From NCBI RefSeq assembly GCF_025698545.1, contig NC_068572.1, forward strand, positions 4,712,001 through 4,776,000: a stretch of 64,000 nucleotides of DNA, given 5' to 3'. Below the pieces are notes generated by a model that did no database searches, was not told the DNA's origin, and worked only from the letters and a program-made list of their open reading frames with translations. The first letter of the stretch is position 1. Every line of letters begins with the position of its first letter. Source of the DNA: Gossypium raimondii. Lineage: Eukaryota; Streptophyta; Magnoliopsida; Malvales; Malvaceae. Positions 51,735 to 62,560 of this stretch are shown here, in pieces. Both the position numbers and the translations under genes were made by a program.

Positions 51735-52858
51735 AATAAGGCAATAGAAATAATGCAACATAGTTTCATTACAGCAATGTTGCACTGTACACTTAGCCTC
51801 AAACTTCTCGAATTTGGATTTAACCACGTTGTAGTTAACCCCGTGATTGATGCTATGTTATTTCAATGCACCAAGAAAACTATCATTATTTGAAAACTCC
51901 TTACCCACTTCCAATTCACCTGAATCCAATGAAGAACTTGTACGGTCACGGTCACGCCTTCTATGTGGTAGATCTGAAAACTCCAACGCATCATTTATCG
52001 ATATATCGACATTATGCGTATGGGCTGGAGGCGAGTACGCCCTGAATCGTGGATCTTCATCATCATCATCTGAACCTCCTTCAATGTCTTCAGGTTCGGA
52101 TGGAACAAGCTCTGATTCAGAAAATAATACAACTTCTACACCATCGAGGCCGAGATCTCGAGATGGATCCACATCAGACTCATCGTCCAACCCACCATCA
52201 TCTGTAATGTACTAGGTCCCCTCGCCGGTGGACGTTGTAGGGAGTACATCATCCCTTTTTGTAGACGTTTTGTAACGTCCCTAATCAAATGTGGATTGCC
52301 AACCACTAAAAGTTGGTGTCATTCCCCAATAAGTATTTCCAGCATCGAACATCGACCCACCAATATGCATGTCCCAACTACTAACCGAGTGTCTTGTAAG
52401 AGTTGTGTATTCCATACTGCCACCCAACATGGGCGCTTTCGTGTTCTGCCTCCCACTAACGGAGTCTCGGATAGGGATCGTGTATTCATCTTGAACAACA
52501 GTAAATGTTGAAGTCACAAATGTTTCATTTGGCGATGAAAATTGTACATATAACTCAAGATAAGGTAATCCACTAGCGAGGTGAGTTTGCACTGTTGCCT
52601 CAAAGCTACGACCACCTTTGATATCAAATGAGTCATATGCATGGGATCAATCGAAACACAAAATCAATACTTAATAGAAGAAACACTCATTGGCGTCGTT
52701 CTGAAGATTTAGCGCCTAATTCTTTTACGAAATTCTGTCAAATCTATAGTCTGGTTAAAAACCAGTCGCATTGTGTTCTCTGATAAAAAAACAACACCGT
52801 TCTCGATGTTACGGACCTCACCATCATAGTAAATAACAGCATTAATATGTTCACTCAT
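51735..52858 (-). pseudogene. mudrA transposase, N-terminal part only, broken
   Basis: Starts MSEHINAVIYYDGEVRNIEN (ATG 52858-52856) and continues LSENTMRLVFNQTIDLTEF, the N-terminal ubiquitin-like/MuDR region. In-frame TAA follows (after RIRR, about 52720) and TGA (about 52660). A glycine/serine/threonine-rich middle (52592-52281) has repeated HSVSxWDMHIGGSMF-type words, and an acidic stretch (EPEDIEGGSDDDDEDPRFRA) precedes DALEFSDLPHRRRDR and FLGALK then TAA. It ends around NYNVVKSKFEKFEAKC. The DDE catalytic region, SWIM/zinc-finger and C-terminus are missing, so the element has lost its own transposase core. Confidence 0.85.
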
Positions 52859-52954
52859 CTTCAATTTCTATTCTACTTAGCCTCTCTAATTTTCTTGTTG
52901 TAACTTATGCAACATGAGAATGAAATTTGACTCATTTATAGCCTAAGGCCAAAC

Positions 52955-53235
52955 ATGAACTACTGTAGAAATAGAACGTCGACTTGGGAGTTTTTTTCAG
53001 TAATTTTGCTGACAGTGCATCCTGCTTGAAATGTTTTTGACATTATTTTTTTCAGAAACGTCTTCTCAAAATTATTTTTTCAGGAACTACTATAGAAAAA
53101 GAACGTCCACGTGGGAGTTTTTTTTAGTAATTTTGCTGACAGTGCATCCTGCTTGAAGCGTTTTTCACACTATTTGTTCAGAATTCTATTATCAAAATTA
53201 TTTTTTCGGGAACTACTGTAAAAAAAATAAAATCC
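52955..53235. repeat. Tandem ~125 bp repeat inside the MULE
   Basis: Two full units and the start of a third. Each begins GAACTACT(G/A)TAGAAA and contains GCTGACAGTGCATCCTGCTT (starts near 52957, 53083 and 53210). Sub-terminal repeats are common in MULEs. Confidence 0.8.
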
Positions 53236-53264
53236 TTATTGTCAATATAATTTTCTCTAAACCT

Positions 53265-53500
53265 TAAACCCAAACACAATATTATTTTAAACCCTAAAAC
53301 CTAATTTAATTAATTTTTTAAAGCCCTTAAACCCTAATTTAATTAATTTTTAAAAAATAATACTAAATCTTGATTTATTTTTTAAAATTCCTAAAACCTA
53401 GAACCCTATTATTTTAACAAAATCATAAACCCTACAAACCTAAGCCTAAATTATTTTAACAAAACTCTAACCCTAAAAACCCTAGGGACTAAACATGCAA
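53265..53500. repeat. Degenerate AAACCCTAA-rich tract
   Basis: Many telomere-like words (TAAACCC, AAACCCTAA, AACCCTA) separated by AATTTAATTAATTTTT blocks. It is too irregular for an interstitial telomere array. Confidence 0.6.
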
Positions 53501-53514
53501 AAAGCCCTAACCTA

Positions 53515-53763
53515 GAAAAAATACGGAGCAAAACACGTCCTAGAGGAGCGATTTTGCCACGTCAGCAAACTGCGTCCACATCAGCGTGTTTGGTGCTGAC
53601 ATGTCAAAATCGCTCCCCAAGGGCGCGTTTTGTTGAAATTTTACCCTAAAACACTCCTACGTGGACGCGTTTTGTCAAAATCGGCCTTTTCTGGTAAATA
53701 ACGCAGAAATTGGCCCATTCTCGTAAATATACTTAGAAATGGGCCTTTATAGATAAATTAGTC
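53515..53763 (-). repeat. MULE right TIR
   Basis: Inverted partner of 49037-49290. ACGT cores are at GCCACGTCAGC and CTACGTGGACG. Confidence 0.9.
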
Positions 53764-53943
53764 TCCAAATATTTACGTGAAATAAAATATTGTTTTTTAA
53801 ATAAAAAGCATATCAAATATATATTATTTTTAATTTTCAAGACATATGCCATGTTTTTATTGGTCGGTAGTATAAAAGTTAACAACATTAATCATATACT
53901 TAAAAAATAAGTATTCAAGTTGATTAAGTCTTAGATTAATTGT

Positions 53944-54045
53944 CGATTAAGTCTTAGCTTGATTGGCATGAGCATTATTACTAATATAAGAAGATCTGGT
54001 TTGAGTGCATTGAAACACGTTATCTTCCAAATGATGTTAAGTTAT
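53944..54045 (+). mobile_element. SINE-like element, truncated
   Basis: CGATTAAGTCTTAGCTTGAT, TGGCATGAGCATTATTAC, GGTTTGAGTGCATTG and GTTATCTTCC match the head and middle of the other copies. The 3' part is missing. Confidence 0.55.
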
Positions 54046-54510
54046 TTTAATTTTTAACTCATATTTTAATTAAGTGATGTTTTGTTAAAAATAAATTATT
54101 TAAATTACTATATTTAATTTTATCCAAAACTATTGAAAATAGTATAAAACATGATATTAATGAAGTTTAAATTATAACATAAATTATTTTTGAAATTTAT
54201 TTGTATCCAACAAAAAATTTGTACTTAATTTTCACTAAAATATAATTTTAATAATTATAAAATTCGATTAAAAAAATCAGACTATCATAAGTAATTAGTA
54301 CTAATTTCTTATTGCTTGGTTCGGAAGTGAAGAAAAAAATATTACAGCATCAAATCTATGTCGTTGTATACAAAGAATGGTGCAGCATATAACATTCTTC
54401 CTTTAAGACACCGCCTCCGGCAGATAAAATCGGAACAGAGTCACGGACACAGCCTCGTCAATCCATTGTATTATTAACGATTTTATCGTTTGGTGTACTT
54501 TATAACATAT

Positions 54511-54882
54511 TTAGTTCTTCTTCAACAGCACGGCTCTGAGCTCGGCGACATCAATCTCGTTCCCACAGTTCTCCGGTCTATAACATCCGGTAACCGGGTC
54601 CGGAACCCACGAAACCTTCTCTTTTGTCTCTTCCCTTGCTTGCTTCGCCACCGCAGCGTTGCTTGCCGCTCCTCCTCTTACTCCACTCGAAACAACACCT
54701 CGTGACGCTGACGCCGCCGCCGAATATCCTCGTCTGAACAAAACAAGAACCCAACAACATCATTAAATCTTTGTTAAAAAAACACAGCCCTGGAAAGCAA
54801 ATGAAAAGAACTTATATTAATGGTACCTGGAGATAGCGTTAAAGATTCCATTGACAACCAAGGTGGAGAAAAGCTTAGCCAT
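54511..54882 (-). CDS. LEA_3 family protein (SAG21/LEA5-like)
   Basis: Two exons, 54882-54827 and 54733-54511 (56 + 223 nt, GT/AG, phase 2), give 92 residues, typical of this family (~90-105). The N-terminus MAKLFSTLVVNGIFNAISRR is amphipathic and basic with hydrophobic residues and looks like a mitochondrial presequence, as reported for SAG21/LEA5. RGYSAAASASR and an Ala/Gly/Val-rich middle follow, then the conserved block KEKVSWVPDPVTGCYRPEN and the C-terminal EIDVAELRAVLLKKN. Family members respond to dehydration, oxidative stress and senescence. The molecular role is not settled. A good TATA box lies about 105 bp upstream of the ATG. Confidence 0.95.
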
Positions 54883-54984
54883 TTTCTTTTTCTTATAAAA
54901 AATCAAACTCTTTTCCCTATGGCAAAACTGCAAAAGCTTTAAATTTAATAATTATGGAGTGTTTGAGAGAGGGGAGTTTCGTTG

Positions 54985-55037
54985 CTTTATATAGAGACCC
55001 GTGAGAGAGAAGGCGGGAGGGGGGGAACGATAACGTG
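54985..55037 (-). promoter_or_regulatory. TATA box and ACGT motif of the LEA_3 gene
   Basis: On the minus strand, CTATATAAAG at 54994-54985 lies about 105 bp upstream of the ATG. CACGTTATCG (ACGTG on the plus strand at 55033-55037) lies ~40 bp further up and could be an ABRE-like core. Confidence 0.6.
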
Positions 55038-55039
55038 AA

Positions 55040-57410
55040 ACGGCAACCTCGTCAACACAAACGACAGACCTCTCTTTTGCTGACACCTGGCTGTCATGTA
55101 TTTAATTAGGTAAATCTACCGAGAAAGTCCTTGTAGGACCGAATCAAATTAGTCCGTCTATTTAATTATTAAATAGATCAATTTTCCTATTAAACCAAAG
55201 CGGGTCAAGATCCTTGCTTATCCCTCGTTGGTTACGCTCCCGTTTACAATTCAACTTCAAGCTATATATTTCATCCATAAAATTATAAATAAATAACAAA
55301 TTTTCAAAATATAAACTTGTTAAATGATAAATTATTTTTTCATCAATAAATATTATTTCTATTCAATTTTAATTTATTTATTATTTTTAATATTATAAGG
55401 ACTGATTAATTTAATTCAGTTAGCAGCACCTTGCAAATATATTCACCGAATGGAACTATCAAGTGTGCTAAAAAGAGGAGAGTCAAGAATGAGCAACTAG
55501 GGGTCTTTAATGGGTTGATTAAGAAGGAAGAAAGGTCGAGGTGAGTCCTCTTAAGTTGACTGATTTTCTAACCGTTGATTAGGAGCTGAGGAGGATATCA
55601 CGTCCGTCCACGTTTAGAAAAAGAGTGGTTAGTTAGAAAACAGACGCGGCGGAGTTGCCTCTTCTTTGATGATGAACAATGCAAGGGGTTCATCGTAACT
55701 TCCTACACGCTTCGCCCTTGGGGTATAATTGTTATTATTAAAGTTCAACAACCAATGGTTGCTAAGGTCTACTAATTTTGAGGTTTCTAACACACATATA
55801 TCATTTTTATTAATATTTTAATATTATATATTTTCTAAAATATTTTTTTAATTAACAACAATTGCATTGAAAAGTTATAATACTTTAATTAAGGTTGAGT
55901 TTGGTTGAACAGTGGGATATGATGCGTTTAATTTACTTTTTGTCTCACACTACAGTATTGTTATAATATTTAGTCTCACCGTTACGACTGCTTTTACACT
56001 AAATGCACCGTCCATCCAAACTCACCCTAATTGTGTTGTATAAAATCATAATTTATATTAATAATTGTGTTATGTAAAAATTAATATTACGCAATAACAC
56101 AATTATTTTTGGTAGAATAAATCAGTATTAAGTGATTACAAAAAGAAAATCAAATTAAGACAGCATAGAACCATTATAATCAACCCAGGTTCTTACTAAA
56201 AGTAGCGACTCTTCAATCAATTATAATCTCATGAAACATCATTCTGAATTCTTAGAACATAGCGAATACGAACTTTTCATTTCTGGTTTAGCAGTTGATA
56301 AATTAGACAAAATTCTACCAATCTACTATCGGCGGCTTCACCAGCTAAAATCTTCTCCACTAGTAGAGCATTATCACATTTCAATTCCAATTGTTTGAAT
56401 CCCTTATCTAATGCTAAATTTATGATCTGTAATTTTTATTATTCTAATTTTAATGTTTTAGAGATTTTATAAAATCTTCAAAGTATAATAAAACTTTAAA
56501 GAAAATATCTTACCCCAAAGTTTTTTTATTACTTTACTAACAAATGATGCACATTATCTAAGTTTAGTTGTTAATTGATGATAAATGTAAGTGTGTTTTC
56601 CCCTATACATTAAACTGAGAAAATATTTAACAAAATAGACATGATTTTTGAATATTTAGCAAAATAATATTTTGCTACAGTGTATGGGTTGAAGTTGGAG
56701 CCAGGAGGATTAGACTTTAAAACGATAGAACGATCATAAAGTAATAAGAAAATAAAAATAAAACACATAGATTTTACGTGAAAAATTATTTTAGAAAAAT
56801 CACGATTAGGGTAGGAGAGATTTACTAATGTTAAAAAGCGAATAATACAATAAGTGTTTCAACTACATCTATTTAAAAGTTGAAAACTCTATTCTAAATA
56901 AAGTTAAATAGAATAAGAATAGTTTTATACGGATTTAATTTATTTGATATGATCTATTAATAAAATATATTGTTTTTTTAAGAATTTAAAAGTTAGAATT
57001 TTGGAATAATTTTGATAATCCATTTATATTCATTATAATGGTGGGATGTAAGAAGCTTGGCTTATAAATAAAAAGGCAACATAGCACATTGAGGTGAATA
57101 ACACTTGGCGTACTTGTAAGGGTCTAAAGACTAGCTAATGCTTCTCAAAGTGGATAAAGGGTTATCATTTTATAGAAAGTTGACTTTGAACATACGTCGG
57201 TGTATGTTTGTAGAGCTAAAAGTATTCTAGAAAGAGATATAATAAATATTAAATATATAACAAACTAATTAATCATATTATAAGTAACAACTATGATGGG
57301 TATATTAAGATATTAAATTTCGGTTTTTTAAAATTATTGAATTAATTTTTTTTTTGAAAAAATATAGAACTAAGTTAATTTTATAGAAAAAATTAAGGAA
57401 CTAGGCTAAT
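55040..57410. other. Intergenic, no gene seen
   Basis: 55040-55760 has moderate GC in places (promoter side of the LEA gene). 55760-57410 is AT-rich. No ORF with recognisable content and no clear repeat boundary. Confidence 0.5.
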
Positions 57411-57419
57411 TTTAAAGAA

Positions 57420-57560
57420 AAATTATTAGAAGCGTTTTTTAGGTGATTTGCAGAAAAACGCTTTCAACTTGAAATATTTTTTGTCACATCAGCACAAAAG
57501 TGGCAACACCAATATTTTTTATTTTTTGGTTCCATCTATTAATGTGGAAATAAAACTTAC
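57420..57560. repeat. Possible MULE TIR relic
   Basis: GAAGCGTTTTTTAGGTGATTTG, read as GAAGCGTTTTTTAGG then GCAGAAAAACGCTTTC, with TGTCACATCAGCACAAAAG. This resembles the order of words in the TIR of the intact MULE (GCAAAACG..., GTCAGCACAAAACGCG). Weak. Confidence 0.3.
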
Positions 57561-58172
57561 AAAACATGTATTTATATAGACCCCAAGTCTCATTTCCCTT
57601 GTTTTCTTAAGCAATGTAAGATATGAGTATATATAGACTTATAATTCATTTACAACTTGTTCCTAGATAATGTGAGATTACTTACTCTTTCAACTAACAA
57701 CATAAGATTAAATGTTACACTTAATTTTTAAAATTAAAGACAAAACTTTGTATAACATTAACTCCTGTACAAATATTATTGTTATAAAAAAGTCCAATAA
57801 AAAGAAAGACAAAGTTACAAATATAAAAATTCACTATATTATAAAACCTTATTTTTTTATATATTTTATTTATCTAAATATTAAATTTTTTATATCTTAG
57901 TTATATTATATTATATTATATGTTATATTCATTCTATTAGTATATTCTATTGTAATATAATATTACTAATATTATTGACTTCATATTTATTTTCTAGTTT
58001 AGTATATTTTGCATCCAAATTATATAGAAAATTTTGTATATAGATGGACCGATTTAATAGATTTAATATAGATTAAATTTGTTTCTATTTAGTTTAGAGT
58101 TCTAAATAGAGATAATTGGAGTCAAAATCTTAATATCTATATATAAAATATTATACGTTACTATATGTGTAA
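57561..58172. other. AT-rich DNA
   Basis: TATAT/TATTATAT-rich stretch at 57900-57970. No gene supported. Confidence 0.5.
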
Positions 58173-58559
58173 TGTAACACTTCAAAATTTGAACTTTTTA
58201 AGTAAATTTTAGCAATAATTAAGTCTTCATATCTCTGGTTAAGGACTTTATTTATATGTTTGAGATTAGGGGTTTGAGTAAATTTTTTTTTGAAATTTCT
58301 CTATTTATATTGACTTAACCCTCACCTTTAAACTCTCGACTTTAAATTACTTCTATGTTAATCTGTGTTAAGAATGAGCTTCTTTGGTTCTCAGAACACC
58401 CCTAACTCAGATCCGTCATTTGAAAGCAGGATTACGAACATTACCGAAATTCTGGATCAAATACAAATATTTCATAACATTTAACATTCATATCAAAAAT
58501 CATTCATAATGAATCATATTGTCCCTTAAAAATTTCAAAATTTTTCCAATGTGCAAGGA

Positions 58560-58900
58560 ACACACGCCCGTGTGGGCATTCGAAATAGGGCACACGGCAG
58601 TGTCCCAGCCCGTGTTCATACCCGTGTAACTCTCTGACTTAGGGCACACGAAAAAGTCACACGCCCATGTGCTAGGCCGTGTGAACATAAAAATTTTCAT
58701 TAAATAAGTGCAGGGGTCACACGGCTAAGCTACACGCTCGTGTGCCAGGCCGCGTGATTAATTCTGAACATTCTGTTTTGAAATTTTAAATATGTAGGGG
58801 ACACACGACTGAGACACATGCCCATGTGCTAGGCCGTGTGTTACACACGGCTGAGACACACACCTACATTAACTCTTAAACACACCTGTGTCTCTGCCCG
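58560..58900. repeat. ACACG/CGTGT-rich palindromic cluster
   Basis: Repeated words CACACGCCCGTGTG, CACACGGCAGTGTCCC, CACACGCCCATGTGCTAGGC and GGCCGTGTG, spaced ~60-80 bp, read as a decayed tandem array of short palindromes. Confidence 0.75.
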
Positions 58901-59790
58901 TGTTGACAAAATAAGGCCATTTTCTAGCCATATTTCTCACCCAAACTTGTCTTCCACCTACATTAACTCTTAAACATACTCTCAAGCCAATACAAGACAT
59001 TCAAATCCATTCAAAATTAAGTCTTATACATGATATAATACCTTTTATAACCAAGTATACAAACTTACCTAATTTACCAAATTCACATATATGTATATTT
59101 TACCAAATATGCTAATTCAATTTAATCATTAATATACCAATATGATTCTATCAATCAACCATTTCAAACACATATCAAACATGATATAGCCTCTTATATT
59201 CACATCAAAACATGTCCATCACAAGTCATTCCAATGGCTAGTTACAACCAAAACATTTATATACCAACATTGGCCAAGTTAACTTATACATGCCATTATA
59301 ACCAAAGTTGATTTACTAAATATACTGAGACGAGCCGATGGATAGTGTGATGATATCTCCACCAAGCTTCCAACCCAACGAGCTCTCGAATTACTATAGA
59401 GCAGAGGAAAATAAAACAGAGTAAACATATTATGCTTAGAAGTTCGTATAACGGGAAATTAACTTACCATTCATTTTTTTAAAAATAAACATACAAAAAT
59501 GACTCCAAAGAAATTTGGCAATTAGCCTAATCACATATAACCTATCAAACATGTTAGTCATGTACTTCATGTAAATATCAAGAAACAATGAATCATCATG
59601 TAACAATTTTCATACATATATGCTTTCCACATCAAATATTCATATATCATGTACATTTCCATAATAATTCATCTCAAGTTCAGATTATTCCATGTCAGAA
59701 CTTTACCCGTTAAATTTATTTGAAATATCGATGGATACACAAGTAGTACACTTGAAGTGTACAAAACTGTAATCCGTCAATTCATATTCA

Positions 59791-60275
59791 GGAATGCTCA
59801 TACGAGCACATAAACGAGAAGCTCTCTCTCTCGATCCATATAATAGGAAGCTCATGTGAGCTGTATAACAGGAAGCTTATCCGGGCTGTATAACAGGAAG
59901 CTCATAAGAGCCATATTCAGAAAACTTGTGCGAGCCAATAACGAGTAGCTCTGAAGAGCCATTAATCAGGAAGCTCCAGATAGCCATATATCGAGAAGTT
60001 TAAGCGAGCCATATCGAGAAGCTCTAGAGAGCCATTAATCAAGAAGCTCATAAAGAGCCTTTAATCGGGAAGCTCACGAAGAACCACATATTGAGACGCT
60101 CATAAGAGCTGTGGTGTGTCCATAAAATATACAGAGTCACTACCAATCAGGATGCTTCGAAGAGCTATTAACTGAACGCTCGCAAGAACCATATAACAGG
60201 AAGCTCGAGAGGGCCACATATCAGGATGCTCATGAAAGTTAATAACGGGACGCTCTTTTGAGCTGTGGTGCGTCT
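59791..60275 (-). repeat. Minisatellite, ~25-30 bp unit
   Basis: About 16 imperfect units like GGAAGCTCATAAGAGCCATA, each with a short palindrome GCTCATAAGAGC or variant. It occupies roughly the same place in this LTR as the 12001-12353 array does in its relative. Confidence 0.85.
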
Positions 60276-61366
60276 GCAATATATGCAGGACCACAACCAA
60301 TCCGGGAACCCTATATCCATCGAATTTTATTTATTCAAACGAGACTTAATACTTGTCGGACATTATCGAATATGTGATCAATTTCATATATATAGCATTT
60401 ATACAATTCACATATACAACATTCAATTCAAACATATAAATATACACAAATTAGTTACACGAACTTACCTTGACAAATGTTCGTGAATTGTAATCTACTA
60501 ATCTGATACTTTTCTTTTTCTCGATTCAATTCGTATTTGGTCTATCCAGATCGATACGAGTAAATTTAGCCCAATTTAATACCATTCATATTTAATTTAA
60601 TCCAATTCACATCTTAGGTAAAATTACCATTTTGACCCTATACTTTTGATTAATACAATTTCATCCCTAGGCTCAAAAAATTAAATTCATGCAATTTAAT
60701 CCTTATACCAAGCCTAGCCAATTTTTACATGTAACATTCGCAGCCCATGTATTTCATAAAATTCAGAAATTTTTCATGAATTTTACAACTTTTCAATTTA
60801 GTCCCTAAATCACAATTTCATCAAAATTCTCTTTACTCAACAACCTTTCATTTTCTACCATAAAACTTCATAATTCATGCATACTCATCCATGGAAAAAC
60901 CCTAATACTATGATAAATTTATAAATTAATCCCGAGATAGTGGGTTTTCATATTTTAATTTAGGAAAGATGAGAATATGATGATATTTTTTTATTTTATT
61001 ATTTATCATCTTTTATCTTTTACTTTCCAATTTAGTCCTTTTCTTTATTTAATTTTCCATGGATGAATCATCATACTTATCTACTAACTCCTCTTAATGG
61101 TCTATTTTCCATGTAAGGACCTCAAATTTTGAATTCCATAGCTATTTGATACTTATAGCTAGTAGAATTCAAATTTTGCATTTCATGCAATTTGATCATT
61201 TTATCAATTAAACATGTAAGCGGTAAATTTTTTCTTAACGAAATTTTTATATAATATTTCTATCATACGGTAGACCATAAAATAATTTTAAAATAATTTT
61301 TCTTACGGACTCGGATTTGTGGTCCCGAAACCACTGTTCTGATTTCACTGAAAACGGGTTGTTCCA

Positions 61367-62560
61367 TGTTCAATGGTTAAGCTTTTGTATACCATTTGGT
61401 TTTATGTTTGAGTCTCTGTACAACCAATAAGGAAATATTTTTGTTATTAATCTGTTAGAGTAGTTAGTTTTTATTTTGAAATTTAATCGAGTATTTCTTT
61501 TACATTTCTTTCTTCATTCTTCCTCTCTTCTTTCTTTTTCTTTTTCTTTCGCTTATTATTTTATTTTCTTTTTTCTTTATTCTTTTCTTGCGTTCCTTGT
61601 GTGTTGTCATATATTACTACTGTTACGATAGGAAAAATCCATATTCTGTTGTCTTTGCTTATCGAATTAATTGTGTAAGTTAATGAGAATGTTTTTCGGT
61701 ATTTGTTGTTCATTTTGTCGAAGTAAGTTTGCATGATTGCTTGAATTTGTTGGTTTAGGTTTCAATTGGTTTCTTTTAGGCAAGGATCGTGAAGGCATCG
61801 TCCCTCCATCGAGTTAATTTCGCATATTACTGTTCGTACGAGGGTGAGTGTTTAGTTTTTGAGTTGGGTTTGCGTCAAAGTTTTCGACATCTTCGGTTGA
61901 TAGTTTATTTAGCCATGTAATTTGACGAAGTCGTGTAATTGGATAATTGATGGCTGCTTTTAGGTCTCGAGGTCTTTTTTGCTACTTTTACGCCAAAATC
62001 GTATCGGGTATGTAACGAAAACCTAAGATTTTATAAGTTTTAAGCACCGAAAAACATGACTTTCTACGCCACACAGTCATGTGTAAGGCTACGTGGCAGG
62101 CCATGTAACTCATTATTTTCAAATTGGATGTACAAGGGCTAGGGACACGGACGTGTGCTTAACCATGTGTCAAACTCTGTAACTCACTATTTTGAGCCAT
62201 ACGGTTGTATGAACCACACGAGCCAGACACTCAAGCCGTGTGAATCCACACGAGCGTGTAGGCCAAAGTACTAAAAATTTTCCTAAGGCCATAAGCGTCG
62301 TTCGAATCAAACGTAGGCCTTCCATAGGGTTTGTATGCTCTGAATTAGACTGTATAAATTAATATCCAATATTATGATGTTGAATAATCAATTATCTATA
62401 CGTGTAATTAATGCGATAACTATTAAATGATAATAATTTGTATTATCTGACTATGACTTATATGTGAATAATTGTATGTGCATCGTTGATATCTGTAAAT
62501 TGTATCTGTATTTAGTGGGAATGATATAAAGAATGAAGTGTTGGCAATTTAATGATCTGC
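61367..62560. other. Repeat-derived DNA of uncertain class
   Basis: A T/C-rich stretch at 61495-61600 (TTTCTTTCTTCATTCTTCC) is followed by GCAAGGATCGTGAAGGCATC and a zone at 62040-62260 with CATGTGTAAGGCTACGTGGC and CACACGAGCG words. This resembles the palindrome zone of the neighbouring LTR and is probably part of another LTR, interrupted at 62561. Confidence 0.4.

Larger units (their letters stand above)
49037..53763. mobile_element. Mutator-like element (MULE), 4727 bp, with PMD and mudrA remnants
   Basis: Flanked by a perfect 9 bp target duplication TCCAAATAT at 49028-49036 and 53764-53772. The left end is GATTAATTTACCTATAAAGG. The right end, reverse complemented, is GACTAATTTATCTATAAAGG. 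The TIRs are long, about 250 bp each (49037-49290 and 53515-53763), with shared segments such as AAAACGCGTCCACGTAGGAG, GGAGCGATTTTG and GACGTGGCAAAATCGCTCC. The 9 bp duplication and long TIRs identify a MULE. Cargo is a plus-strand plant mobile domain gene and a minus-strand truncated mudrA, tail to tail. Both are broken, so it could move only with a transposase supplied in trans. It sits 265 bp upstream of the RPL18 ATG. Confidence 0.95.
58173..61366 (-). mobile_element. Long LTR (3194 bp), minus orientation
   Basis: On the minus strand it starts TGGAACAACCCGTTTTCAGT with CAGAACAGTGGTTTCGGGACC close behind, and ends ...GAAGTGTTACA. It is the same family as 9832-13180 but runs to the end. It holds the minisatellite at 59791-60275 and the ACACGG/CCGTGT-rich zone at 58560-58900. 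Flanking pentamers TGTAA and TGTTC do not match, so a simple solo LTR is not proven. No gag/pol is seen. Confidence 0.7.

Noticed and set aside
53265..53500. Interstitial telomere
   Set aside because: The heptamer is not in regular tandem array. Words are scattered among AT blocks.
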